A stretch of 64,000 bases of DNA, from NCBI GenBank assembly GCA_012931725.1, contig CM022949.1, positions 7,801,775-7,865,774 of the forward strand, written 5' to 3'. The stretch is from Litsea cubeba (Eukaryota; Streptophyta; Magnoliopsida; Laurales; Lauraceae). Every line of letters begins with the position of its first letter. Positions within the stretch are counted from its first letter, which is position 1. The position numbers and the translations under genes were made by a program. Under the pieces are notes generated by a model, which was not told the origin of the DNA, ran no database searches, and was given only the letters and a program-made list of their open reading frames with translations. Below are positions 10,973-21,611 of this stretch, piece by piece.

Positions 10973-10987
10973 AATGCCCCCTCGAGG
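10973..10987 (-). other. Polypurine tract of element B
   Basis: On the minus strand CTCGAGGGGGCATT directly precedes the LTR start TGTTGACACC. A GGGGGCATT tract at this place is common in Tat-lineage elements. It supports the minus orientation of B. Confidence 0.65.
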
Positions 10988-12012
10988 TACAGCGACGAGT
11001 TGCTTAACTTTTGTAGTCGATGTGCCTCGAAGAGATTTTTGAAGGAGAGCCTGTGACTTGACCAAGAGTCTTTGAGCAGTCTTTCTTTTTGGTATTTGTA
11101 GCCTTTTGAGCTTCCAGGGGAATTTTATGGTAGTGAAAGGGATCACGTACCATCTCGAGGCAAAGTTTTGAAGATGACATCAGGATGTGGATTTGGGTTT
11201 TGACCTTGTGACCTAACAGGCTATATGTGGCAGGTTAGGGGGTCGGGTTTAGTTTTGATCGTGTGACCCAACAAGCTGTATGTGGAATGTTGGGGGATCA
11301 ATTTTGGTTTTGATCTTGTGACCTAACAGGCATGTGGCAAGTTAGGGGATCAGGTTTTGGTTTTTTTTGGTCTTGTGACCCAACAAGCTGTATGTGGCAA
11401 GTTAGGGGACCAGGATTTGGTTTGATTTTTGTGGAATGTCAATTTCAAGATTTTGGCTCAATTTGGTATATGAGGCTGGATGGTTTGATTTTTGGAAGGC
11501 TCATGGGGCGTGGAATTCTCTTTGTATGGTTTGAATCAACTCAAAAGAGGCATGGAACCATTTTTGTATGCTCTTGGTAAGAGGGATTTCTCTTGATAAA
11601 AGCCCGAAATTTTTTTTTTTGTGTGCCTAGGTGGTACAACCTGGCTCACTGGGCTAACCCATGGGACCCTTAAGCTTTTGAAATGGCTTAGATCTCATAT
11701 GGTGTCATTTTTGTAAAGAATATCCAAAATATCTCAGTGGATAGAGAATAATCTAAGAATATCTTTCTTGGAGAGAATCTCTCATATTCCCTTTATTTTG
11801 GGATTGGATATCTCAAGATATCTTTCTTTTGGGAAAGAATCCTTCATTGATCCTATCTTTTAGGAGAAAATTCTCTCATTGATTTCTTTTTGGGAGAGAA
11901 TCCCTCAAGATATCTTTCTTTTGGGAAGATCTTTCTAATCTCTTTCTTTTGGTAAGGTTACTAATTAGTAACACTTATCTCTTTCTTCTTTCCTTCTTTG
12001 GTTTGCTCTCTT
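10988..12012 (+). other. Region between LTR B and antisense gene: upstream sequence with short repeats
   Basis: No coding sequence is supported. At 11195-11420 a unit of about 65 bp recurs four times (variants of tgaccyaacaagctgtatgtggcaagttaggggatcagg). At 11720-11950 motifs of the type gagaatctctcatattc and aagatatctttcttttggg recur. As the region directly before the TATA box of the antisense gene, it is the likely place for that gene's upstream control elements. Confidence 0.5.
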
Positions 12013-12020
12013 CTATAAAA
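12013..12020 (+). promoter_or_regulatory. TATA box of the antisense gene in element B
   Basis: CTATAAAA lies about 125 bases upstream of the proposed ATG (12145), leaving room for a start site near 12045 and a CT/CAA-rich leader of about 100 bases. It is on the plus strand, opposite to gag-pol. Leader composition (ttcttcttcaagatcttcaa) is typical for a plant 5' UTR. Confidence 0.6.
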
Positions 12021-12154
12021 GCAAGGAGGAGGGTTGGATCTCCTTGCTCTTATTACTTTCTTTTGCAATAATCTCAAGAGGGCTTCAAGACCAAGAGTTC
12101 TTCTTCTTCAAGATCTTCAAGACTTTTCTTCTTCTTCTCCATCAATGGCTTCAA

Positions 12155-12906
12155 GTAAGTTCCCTTTTTCAAGAAAACTCCATTGTAGGAAAAATAAAAA
12201 GTTCTTCTTTCTCTTTTTTTTTTCTTTTCTTTTTTTTTCTCCAAGTGTTTTCCTTTTTTTTTTACACGTGTTTCTTTTTCTTTTCTTCTTTTTTTTTTCA
12301 TGTTTTGTTTTGTTTTTTTTTGTTTGTGGGCCGTACGGATCTGGCCGTACGGCCACGTGGCCTTTGGGCCATCCCCCTTTTTTTTCTTCTTTTTCTTTTT
12401 TTTTTTGTTTTCTTTCCCTCTTTTTTTTTTCAAGAAAGTTTCTTTTCTTTCCCCTCGTTTTTTTTTGTAGAAAGTTTCTTTTCTTTTTTTTTTTTTGTTT
12501 TCTTCCCCTCTTTTTTTTTTGAGAAAGTTTATTTTCTTTTTTTTTTCTTTTGCTCATCATGATAATGCCCCTTTTTTTGGCAAGCCTAGATGTTCATGCA
12601 GCATTCAATTGTAAATTAATTTGTAGCATGATGTGATAGCATACCTGAACTTTTCGCAATTTTGGGAATTTGGAGCTCGCAGCGATGTTGAGCCCTTCCT
12701 GATTTTGCGGAGACTTTGAGGTTTCGAAAGTTTGGAGTTTCGGAGGTCGCAGCGATGTTGAGCCCGCCTTCAAGCTTTCTATTTCTTTCGGGATAGTTCC
12801 TTTTCTTTGGAATTGCCCCGTCATCATGTCAAAATTTCGCCAGATTTTTTTTTAGCGAGATTCTGTCATTTTGATGTTTGATCTTTTTCTTTTCCATCCT
12901 TTTCAG
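12155..12906 (+). other. First intron of the antisense gene
   Basis: The donor is AA|GTAAGTT and the acceptor CCTTTTCAG|GT. The interior is extremely T-rich (12200-12555), as plant introns often are, and gives spurious poly-Phe/Lys ORFs on both strands. Joining the exons keeps the reading frame for about 30 codons. A GC-rich island with repeated ggccgtacgg lies at 12328-12361. Confidence 0.6.
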
Positions 12907-15411
12907 GTGGTTCCTCCAGAACGAACAAGGGTAAAGAGCCTGCTACAAGCGTACCTCGTCGATCTCTAGATCTTCTATCTGGCCGTTCAGCAGGCCTTTG
13001 AGAAGGTCCAGTATGTTGAGGAGAAATCTGGAAGAGTGCGACTCCCTCAACGAGATGAGATGAGGCAGCGACTGAACACTCTCAAGGGAGAGGAATTCTA
13101 TAAGATCACGGTAAAGCCGTCGTCCATGGGTGATGGTAAGATCAGAGCGTTTGCCCAAGCTACCTTCTTCTTTGGTGATGCAGTCCCTGATGACATACAT
13201 ACCAGAGGAGATGTTTTCAGTTCTATTTCACAAGCAAATGGTGAGAAGAAGACTGTTGCTACCCCGGTAGACGTTGATCGCAACGTTTCGATCATGAGCC
13301 TTGCCCCCACGTGCTCTAAGAGGGAAAATCCTCCAAGCTGGGTGAGACGGAAAACATATACATCAAGACCGGGGGTTTTTGTTGGCGGTTCTCCTGGATA
13401 TACGGAGAGGTCGCCTGTTGACCATGGACCTGTTGATGCCATCCAGCGGCTACCAGGGCTCTGATTATCCGTCGGTCGATTTGAGACCGTGGGCCTTGGT
13501 ATTTTCAGCGGTGACGGCAGCAATTGGATCAAGCCTTTTCGACTTCGTGGCCGTTTCAATGCTGACTCTGAGTGGAAGTCGTGGACTGATCGCGTCCTGC
13601 TGATTGGTGGCGCCGTTTTGAAGGACGCCGGGATTTTTGATGCGGTCCGTGCCTTTAGGGAGACCGTGATCTTTTCCAACGAGGCCTTCATGGCTATGCT
13701 GGAATCATTCCTCCCACAAACCAATACCTTCGTTGTGACGAATGGCGAGATTGGTTTTTCTTGAAGGAGCTGAGCGCCATTACTGGAATTGCCCATCCTC
13801 GGCAAACTCTATGAGGAGTTTATGCTGATTGACAGCGTCCTTGAGGGGCAGTCTGAGGAGTTCAGGCTTCTGTACTTTCAGCTCGTCGCCTTATATGATT
13901 TTTTGAAGGAGAAGGAGGGTTTGAAAGTTAGATCCAGCAGTTGGAAGAGTTCTAGCTCTTCATTCCCAACTTTTTTGATAGCAGGGGAGTCTTCTGATAG
14001 CGTGACCCAAGAAGCCGGAGCTCAGGATCCAAGTTCAAAGAAGATCTTGGCCATGCAAGAAGAGTTGAGAGATTCTGTGCCAGTACAAACGCCATATGTC
14101 CTGACATTGCGCTGCGGAGAGATCTCGCTGTTTACCTCACTTATTGGCTTGGTGAGCTACTTTTTGCTGGCGGAGATGGAACGCACATCAGGCCGCATTG
14201 TATTTTTTCTGGCTTGTCAATGGCGTTTGAGAGCAGCTTGCTTTGGTGCCAGCTCTTTACTCCTACCTGAGTACCGAACTGCAGGCTGCTGCTTTTTTTG
14301 TTCGGCTTGGGCTTCCCATGAATAGGGTATTTTCAGCCCACATCTTTTATTCGTGGTATGTATACCACTGTCCTGGCTTCCACCGGCTGGGTGCTACACA
14401 GGATGATGATCCTCTGATGATTCGACTGGCTAGGGCAAAAGCCGGTCCGAATCACTTTTGTTTTCCCGCATGAGGATCCGACGGTTCAGGGACGTCGAGA
14501 TGGGCAGTCTTCAGTGAAGCTTTCTCCGGAGTTGCGGAAGAAGGCTTTTGATTTTGGTGCCTCCCAAGACTCTACCAGGGCGGGGTCGGGAAGGCATTAT
14601 TCCTTGACGAATGCAGAGAGAGAGTGGCTTTTCAGCATACGTGTCGGCATGATGGTGTACCGTAGACATCTTTTCGTCGACATCCGGCCGTATGTACCCT
14701 CTCGCTTTGCTTTGCAGCTGGGCTTTTCTCAAGGCGTTGTTGGAGCGCCTTCAAGCATGGTGAAGCGCTTTGGAGGCTTACAGGACAGGAGAAATGCATG
14801 GGCTTTCTATAGTGCTGAAGACACTACAGCCATGATTTCTTATCCTGTGTTGCTGACTTCCCGGACTGCCGGCTTTGCGAAGTGGTTCGCGGAGAGCTTT
14901 TCGGCATATCGGGGGCTTTCCAAGAAGGAGCTGGATGTGAAGCTGGCATCTAGAAATGGCCTTGGAAAGTCGGATGGCGTCCGGCGAGAGGAAGTTTGGG
15001 CCTTCCTTTCTGGAAAGAAGCACAAGATAGGCTTTCTTGGTGACCAGGGCGTCATTGGTTCTGAAGCTGTTCGAGAAATACCTAATGAGACTTTAGAGTA
15101 GCTAGAATGGGAGGAAGCCGAACTTGGCGCTTGGATGCAAGCGGCACAGAGGCAAGCTTCCGTGGAGTCTACTGGCAAGAGTAGACCATCCAGTGAGGAG
15201 TCAAGTGGGAAACCTGACTCTGACAGCGGGGCAGGTTCCTCTAAGAAGCGAGCCCGCCGGAGTAAGAGGAGGAGGAGTCATCATCGCAGCAAGGGGCAGC
15301 ATGAGGACTCTCCTGACTGGAAGTTCCTCTTACTATCAATGAGGAGGTGCCAAGTGGATGCTGACGAGCCTCTAGAGAAGAGAAGCCGAAAAGAAGAGAC
15401 CGTCGGTGAAG

Positions 15412-15507
15412 GTATGATTCTTCCTTTTTCCCTTTCCATTTGTTTTTCATGGGATTTTCCATGTCTCTGATTTGCTTCTTGTTTCTGCTTTTCTCTTTTT
15501 TTTTTAG
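15412..15507 (+). other. Small intron of the antisense gene
   Basis: The donor is GAAG|GTATGA and the acceptor TTTTTTTTTAG|CAG. Removing these 96 bases joins ...TVGE to AEEDLVMPEGPVDE in one open frame, while without splicing the frame soon ends. A second likely intron runs 15623-15709 (donor TTG|GTACGA, acceptor GCCACAG), again joining in frame (N-W-D-S-D-D). A third starts at the donor near 15814. Confidence 0.6.
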
Positions 15508-16832
15508 CAGAGGAAGACTTGGTGATGCCTGAAGGTCCAGTCGATGAGGTGGTGACGGATCCTGTCGAGGCACCTGAAGAAGACTCGAGGGACTCTGGAA
15601 GTGAATCTAGAATCTCCAATTGGTACGACTTCCTTTTTTTTTTTTCTTCTTTTTTTTTTGTCTGTGACTTGTTTTGCTAACACATTTCTTGCCAGCTGAC
15701 TTGCCACAGGGATTCCGATGACTTTGAACCCTCGATGGACGCAAATGTTGATGATGCTTCCCAATGAGCTCATGGAGGAGGAAAGTGTTCCCGACCAGTC
15801 GTCGAAAGAAGAGGTATTTTTGTAGTTATAACCCTGATAATGATTTTCAACAGGGTCATATTTATACCTTTTTGTGTTTCTTTGGCAAGGTTTTGAAGTG
15901 ACAGAGGAGGGGTCCATCACTTCCTTCAGAACAGAGCAAGGGATGCCAGAGGTTGATCCAGAGGTAGAGACTCCTGGGACCAGTTCTGACAATGTGAGGA
16001 GATACCTCGTGCTGAGATTCCTTCCCGAGCAGGAGTAGCTTCAACTGGAAAGAGTTCTTTTGTTACTCTTCCAACAGATGATGATATGAGCGGCCGACCA
16101 ACGGAGTTGGGCGAATCTTCAGCTGGGCCATCTCTTCTTTTTGCGACGAAGGTGGTGGTGCGAGTTCTGAGTTGTTGGATCGAGACTCTCTTTTCTGGGC
16201 ACTTGGATGCCGGATTTGGCATGATCCAGCATGTGCAGGAGATTCTCGGTGATGCCGAAGAGGCTGGTCTGGATGTCACAGGTGCCAGGGCGATCGTTGA
16301 TAGGATCATTGAGCTGGGTGACAGGTGGTTTGAGACCATTGGTTTTCCTGATGATCAGTTCTTCAAGGAGATGTTCCTGGACCCTGCGAATATGGCTCAG
16401 TCTAACCTGAATGAGGCTACAGAAAGCAGGAAGCAGGTAGTCCGAGAGAAGAACTTAGAAGAGCTAAACATCATTGGGCTGACATATGACCTGAACATCC
16501 TTGATAGGGAGGTCGATGAGGCCAGGAGACGTCTTGAGCATCTGCAGGCACAAGTCGCTGCCAAGTGGAATGCAATAACAGAGGCTTGTGAAAGGGAGAC
16601 TGTTCTGATTCACCGGGTTGCAGATGCCGATCGGGTTCTCAAAAAGAAGTCTGATGAGAACAAAGAATGGCGAACTGCTCGAGATAAGCTTCCTGGTGCG
16701 AAAGAAGGGGTACAGCCCACTCCAGCATCTCATGGCAAATTCCTGAAGAAGCGTGCCTTGGAATCCTTGACGGTTGAGGCCAAAAGTTTGCTTAAGGAGC
16801 TGAACTCTTGGCTGGAGACCATTTTTTATTGA

Positions 16833-17225
16833 GCTCCTGATTTTGTAGCAGAAACTATCCTTCTCTCTCTTCTTTTTAGTATCACTTGTATATTTGTTTT
16901 TGGTACTTTCTTTTTTTTTTAGTGCTTGTGAATACTTTCCTTTTTTTTTTTGGTACCACATGTATTTTTTGGTACTCTTTTTTTGTAGTGGTTGTAAACA
17001 CTTTCTTTTTTTTTGGTACCACATGTATTCTTTTTGGTACTCTTTTTTTTTTGTTATCCCTACGCTCACTTGAATCTTTTTTTTTTTTGTGATAAAAGTA
17101 ATTGCTAAATGGGATGCTCTTCTTTTTTTGTTTTGTTATCCCTACGCTCACTTGAATCTTTTTGTGATAAAAGTAATTGCTAAATGGGATTTGATCAAAA
17201 GGTTGTTATTTTCTGAAAATCTTTT
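16833..17225 (+). repeat. T-rich short tandem repeats after the antisense gene
   Basis: About 16880-17060 holds three copies of a unit built around tggtaccacatgtat and tggtactctttttt. About 17055-17190 holds two copies of a unit containing cctacgctcacttgaatctt and gtgataaaagtaattgc. No coding sequence is seen. It is the start of a repeat-rich stretch between the antisense gene and integrase. Confidence 0.6.
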
Positions 17226-17616
17226 GTCAAATGATTGTTTTGGCATGGAAGCCAGGTTTTTGTTTGTGGCATGGAAGCCAATTTTGGCATGAGAGCCAGC
17301 TTTTCTTGTGGCATTGATAGCCGAGTTTTTTTTTTTTGTGGCATCTATAGCCAGTTTTGGTGGCATTGATAGCCGGTTTGTTTTGTGGCATCTATAGCCG
17401 GTCTTTGGTGGCATTGATAGCCGGTTTTGTTTTGGTGGCATTGATAGCCGGGTTTTTTTTGAAATCCAAGTTTTTATTTGTGGCATTGATAGCCGGTTTT
17501 GTTTGGTGGCATTGATAGCCGGTTTGTGGCATTTATAGCCTTTTTGTTTTGTGGCATTGATGCCGGTTTGTGGCATTTATAGCCTGTTTTGATGGCATTT
17601 ATAGCCGGTTTGGTTT
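17226..17616 (+). repeat. Tandem array of GGC-N7-GCC type units
   Basis: About fifteen copies of a unit of 20-35 bp: early copies read tggcatggaagcca, later ones tggcattgatagccggttt and tggcatttatagcc. Every copy keeps GGC and GCC at a near-constant spacing. The same ggcrtttatagccg core forms a four-copy array in the LTRs of this element (8657-8735, 29390-29466, 35127-35200). Confidence 0.8.
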
Positions 17617-17621
17617 TCAAA

Positions 17622-18012
17622 AATGCAAGTATCGACTAAAAGTCGCCTCCCTGCTGAATGTTCTTGCAAGTATCGATGGAATGTCGCATCCTTGCTCATT
17701 CGGTTGCGAGTATCGATGAAATGTCGCATCCTCGAGGATTTGGGTGCAAGTATCGATGGAATGTCGCATCCTTGCTTTTCAAAAATTTTTGTTTTGCGGG
17801 TACTGACTTGATGTCGTTTCCCCATGATTTTTGAAATTTGTGGTTTTCTCGAACCTTTGGGTTATGGATATCAACTGAAATGTTGCGTCTCCATGGTTTT
17901 GGATTTTGCAAGTATCGACGAAATGTCGCTTCCCTGCGATTTTGGAAGTGTCGAACATGGTTCATGCTTCCGATTTGTGCGAGTATCGACTAAGCGTCGC
18001 TTCCTCGCGGTT
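17622..18012 (+). repeat. Eight-copy array of hairpin-forming repeats
   Basis: Units begin near 17624, 17667, 17707, 17747, 17797, 17864, 17908 and 17979. The consensus is an arm (GCAAG or GCGAG), tat, CGAY, about 5 bases, GTCG, 3-4 bases, then the complementary arm (CTTGC or CTCGC). Several copies differ in both arms in a way that keeps the pairing. No protein reading is supported. The array lies between the antisense gene and integrase of B. Confidence 0.75.
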
Positions 18013-18453
18013 TTTTGAAAAACCATTTTTTTTTTGTTTAAAGACACGAGGGTCATAAGTTTTGACCTAAAACCATTTTGGCGGTAAAAGGCAGGGTGGA
18101 CTAGGGTGGAAATCCCTGAATCCGATTTTGTTTCAAACCATGATTTGTGGGTTCAAGGGGTAGAAAATTTTGGTCAAGTTAGGGAAAGGTTCTTAACTTG
18201 GATATTTTTTTTTTGAAACAATGAAACGATGAAAAGTAAGCCATTGTTTAAATTTCTCAGAATTTCAACATTTTGGATATGAAAATTCTAAAAAAAGGGT
18301 GGGTTTAGCGAGCGGTGTACCTGGAAACCGGTTTATGGCCATACAGGCATTGCTCTTACCCAGTTGGTAAGTCTTCAAGGGGAGTACCACTGTAGAACTT
18401 GCCGTTGAATGGGGCAACATACATCTGTCACCTTCCATGTTTAGGAGTGCATA
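18013..18453. other. Spacer downstream of integrase in element B
   Basis: No repeats or coding sequence recognised. It adjoins the integrase C-terminus on the minus strand and probably corresponds to the 3' untranslated part of the pol transcript. Confidence 0.4.
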
Positions 18454-19478
18454 TTAGCCGTGGAGAAAACCTTGTCGATGAACGTAGGGTCCCTCCCATT
18501 TTGGCTCAAATTTGCCTTTGGACTTGTGAGCGAAGACCATTGGTCTTTTTACCGCAAGAACCAAGTCACTTTTTTTGTAGGCGCGTCGCCTGACCTTTTT
18601 ATCGAAAGATCCTGCCATGCGTGTTTGGTAAAGTTCAATGCTTTGTTGAGCTTCGAGCCGTCTCTCATCGAGATTGTCCAGCTCATGGAGTCGCCATTTG
18701 ACATTGCTTTCTTGAGTCATGTCATTTTGCAAGGATACCCTCAAGGAAGGAATTTGTACTTCCAAGGGCACGACAGCTTCGCATCCATAGACCAAGGAGA
18801 ATGGTGTGCTATGGCTTGGTCCTCGAACGGTGGTTCGATAGGCCCACAAAGCTTCAGACATTTCATCGCTCCAGTCTCTTTTGTGACTAGAGACCATTTT
18901 TTTGAGGATTTTGCAGAGTGTTCTTGTTGAAAGCTTCTGCTAACCCGTTTGCTGCCGGATTGTATGGAGTCGAAGGACAGCTTTGGATTTTGTAGTTGTC
19001 GCAGAACCTGTAGAATCGATGATCCCGGAACTGTGGTCCGTTATCATGGACGAATCTTTTGGGTATGCCGAAACGACAAATGATGTTGGTGCGCAGGAAC
19101 TGAAGGACTGATGAGGTCTTCATTTCGTTAAACGCAAATGCTTCTGACCACTTAGAGAAATAATCCGTAGCGGCGAAGATGAAGCGATGACCTTTGCTCG
19201 AAGAGGGAGAAATAGGACCTATGATGTCCATACCCCAGGCTTCGAAAGGCCATGAGATCGCTGTAGGATGCAGCCATTCTGGAGGCATGTGAATGTAAAT
19301 CTCCATGAACTTGGCATTGTTGGCAGCGCTTAGCAAATTGCATTGCGTCAGCTACCATGGTAGGCCAGTAATATCCTAACCATTTTATCTGATCATAGAG
19401 CTTAGGTCCAGCCTGATGAGCTCCGCAAAGACCAGCATGAACTTCTTTGAGTGTTTCTTCAGCCTCTTGTTGTGACAA
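18454..19478 (-). pseudogene. Integrase region of element B
   Basis: The 19478-19152 frame gives the zinc-binding H-H-C-C part (HAGLCGAH ... CQQCQVHG). The 19336-18887 frame gives the catalytic core: first Asp in WGMDIIGP, second in VHDNGPQF, and Glu in GLAEAFNK, all in the expected order. The 18897-18454 frame gives the C-terminal part (WSDEMSEALWAYRTT, TPFSLVYGCEAVVP, then KFEPKWEGPY). Integrase would insert the DNA copy into the genome. The three parts lie in different frames, so frameshifts have broken it. The order after RNase H is normal for Ty3/gypsy. Confidence 0.9.
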
Positions 19479-19796
19479 GCAGCGTAGAAGTACTCCGTTG
19501 AAGGATTTCCTGTAAAGGATTTTGAAGGAATATCCAAATGAAAGCTTGGGGTTCGCCTTTGGGTGCTTACCCGTTCTTTTGGATCTTCAGGTAGGATTCC
19601 GAACATAATGTAATCAATGAATGGATCCCTCCAGTCGCCGATTGAAGTTTGAAGGATTGAAATCCGACTTCCGACCACTTGGTGGCATTCAGCACTGCTT
19701 GGGTGTGTTAAGAGGAGGAAGGATTCTTCTTTTGCACACTTGTGATTTGCATGTTTTCCTCGTTCCTGGATTTGCCATGGATGCGGCAAAGTCCGG

Positions 19797-20254
19797 CTAG
19801 GGCATCTGCACGTATGTTTTCACCTCTACGAATGTGGGTGATGTGACAGATGTCAAACTTTTGCAGAAGTGATTGTGCCTTGTTTGTAGTAAGTGCAACA
19901 AATCTGGCTTCCTGACTTCAAATTTCTGATTCATCTGGTTGACGATCAGTTGAGAGTCTCCAAAGACTTCCAGCATGGTGATACCGGATTCGATGGCGAG
20001 TTCCAATTCCTAAGATCAGAGCTTGATATTCAGCTGCATTGTTTGTGCATGGTTCCAGTAGCGAGAAAGCGTGTGGAATCATGTATTTGTCGGGGCTAAC
20101 AAAGAGGATGCCAACTCCTGAGATCAGCTGTCTTTTTTCATTTGTCCTGGTTGCACCGTCAAAGTGCATGTCCCAGGAGGCACTTTGTGAGAAAGTCTCC
20201 ACATTGTAGACTGGTTCGTCTGGGAGATCATCTCTGAGCGGAGAATCTTTAGGA
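19797..20254 (-). pseudogene. Second (archaeal-type) RNase H domain of element B
   Basis: After the standard RNase H comes WDMHFDGATRTN, then GVGILFVSP, NNAAEYQALILGI, and in a shifted frame LEVFGDSQLIVNQMN. This has the D-E-D layout of an RNase H fold and is the additional domain found only in Tat-lineage plant gypsy elements. Its presence is the best single reason for the lineage call. A frameshift near 19990-20010 breaks it. A linker of no clear family (19385-19789) follows before integrase. Confidence 0.85.
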
Positions 20255-20769
20255 AATTGATGCTCTGCGAGGTAGTCCTCTAGAGCTTGCCCTTTGATTG
20301 CTTTTTGTGGTACATACCTAATATCAAATTGTGACAGAAGGATGGACCATTTTGCCAGTCGAGCATTGAGAGAACCTGCCTTTGTGACAAGGACCTTCAA
20401 GAGGTTGACCCTCGAGACCAGGTATACTGTGTTGGAAAGCAAGTAGTGACGCAGCTTTTGTACGGCGAACATCACTGCAAGACATTCTTTTTCGACTGGA
20501 GAGTAGCGATGCTCTGACACATACTAGCATGCGGCTGAGGTAATATAGAGCAGCTTCTTTTCTTTTGATCATTTTCTTGCGCAAGCAGAGCTCCCAAAGA
20601 TTGATCAAGGGCTCTTGTGTACAAGATGAATGATTTTCCAGTGGTAGGAGCAGCTAACACTGGAGGTTTTGTCAGGTATGACTTGATGTCTTGGAAAGCA
20701 GCTTCACGGTCAGCATCCCAGACAAAGTTTACACCTTTTTCATCAATCGGGAGAATGGACGGCATTTCC
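20255..20769 (-). pseudogene. Standard RNase H domain of element B
   Basis: Read on the minus strand: FVWDADREAAFQDIKSYL, PPVLAAP, then LYTRALDQSLGALLAQEN and, in another frame, RYSPVEKECLAVMFAVQKLR. These are typical steps of the gypsy RNase H connection and domain; the usual DAS motif reads TRALDQS here. The domain would degrade the RNA strand during reverse transcription. A frameshift near 20520-20580 splits it. Confidence 0.85.
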
Positions 20770-21611
20770 CCGAAAGATTGGAGATGAACCGTCTGATGTA
20801 GGCTAATCTCCCTTGAGCCCTTTGAGTTCTCTCAAGGTTCTTGGAGAGGGCATTTCTAGAATGGCTTCGACTTTTATGGGGTCAAGCTCTATTCAAGCTT
20901 TCCGAACTAAGAATCCGAGGAACTTACCCGACGAGACGCCGATAAAGCATTCAAGGATTCATTCGCAGTTTGTGTTTGCGAAGCCGGAGGAAGACTTCTC
21001 GAAGGTTTTCGAGATGATCTTCTTTCTTTTGCTCTTGACGGCGAGGTCATCAAACATAACATTCAACCGCCTTGTGCTGCATATCTTGGAATATTTCATC
21101 ATAGCCCTCTGATATGTGGCACCAGCATTTTTTAGACCAAATGGCATGACAGTGTAGCAATACACGCCAATGGGGGTCCGAAAAGATGTATGTTTTTCAT
21201 CTTCAGGATGCATCTTTATCTGATTGTAGCCAGAGAAACCAGCCATGAATGTCATTCGCTCGAATCCACAGGTGTTATCAATCATTACCTCTGGTTATGG
21301 GGAGCGGAAATTCATCTTTAGGGCATGCGCCATTCAGGTCTCTATAGTCAATACAGACCCTGATCTGCCCGTTTCTTCTTTGTCACGGGGACAAGGTTGG
21401 CCAACCATTCAGGATGTTGTTCCTCACGGATGAAGCCGATGCTTTTGAGTTTTTGAACTTCTTGTTCAATTTTATCCATCACATCTGGACGGAATCTTCT
21501 TTGGCCTTGCTTGACAGGCTTGATGTCTTCTTGAAGATTGAGTTTGTGAACCGCTATTTTGGGGTCTAAGCCTGGCATTTCAGCGTAAGACCATGCAAAG
21601 CAATCAAATTA
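20770..21611 (-). pseudogene. Reverse transcriptase of element B
   Basis: After an in-frame stop (TAA at 21609-21611), the frame from 21578 reads MPGLDPKIAVHKLN and later FIREEQHPEWLANLVPV, typical RT fingers. A shifted frame (21285-20959) gives MAGFSGYNQIKMHPEDEKHT, FRTPIGVYCYTVMPFGLKNA and an active-site region reading MFDDLAVKS where functional copies have YVDD or similar. Between them the frame breaks. The enzyme would copy genomic RNA to DNA; this copy cannot do so. Confidence 0.9.

Larger units (their letters stand above)
12145..16832 (+). pseudogene. Antisense, intron-containing plant-mobile-domain-like gene of element B
   Basis: Exon 1 is only ATGGCTTCAA (12145-12154), then a donor (GTAAGT) and a T-rich intron to an acceptor at 12906. 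Exon 2 continues in frame (MASSGSSRTNKGK), but a frameshift follows near 12975-13000. The middle (about 13490-15100, in several frames) resembles the plant mobile domain: a W..W stretch, then NTFVVTNGEIGFS, then LKELSAITGIA, and near the end RFALQLGFSQGVVG. A basic segment (KKRARRSKRRRSHHRSK, near 15240) could be a nuclear localisation signal. After small introns, the last exon (16086-16832) is a predicted coiled coil. PMD proteins occur both as host genes and in transposons; their function here is unknown. At least three frameshifts are visible. Confidence 0.65.

Noticed and set aside
12034..12562. Overlapping ORFs of 119-172 codons on both strands
   Set aside because: They are poly-Phe/Leu on one strand and poly-Lys on the other, caused by the T-rich first intron of the antisense gene.
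13098..13805. 235-codon minus-strand ORF
   Set aside because: It lies opposite the plant-mobile-domain-like exons, whose translation has recognisable motifs; this frame has none.
17226..18012. CRISPR-like alternating repeats
   Set aside because: Units are diverged, adjoining and without constant-length unique spacers, and the DNA is plant retrotransposon sequence.
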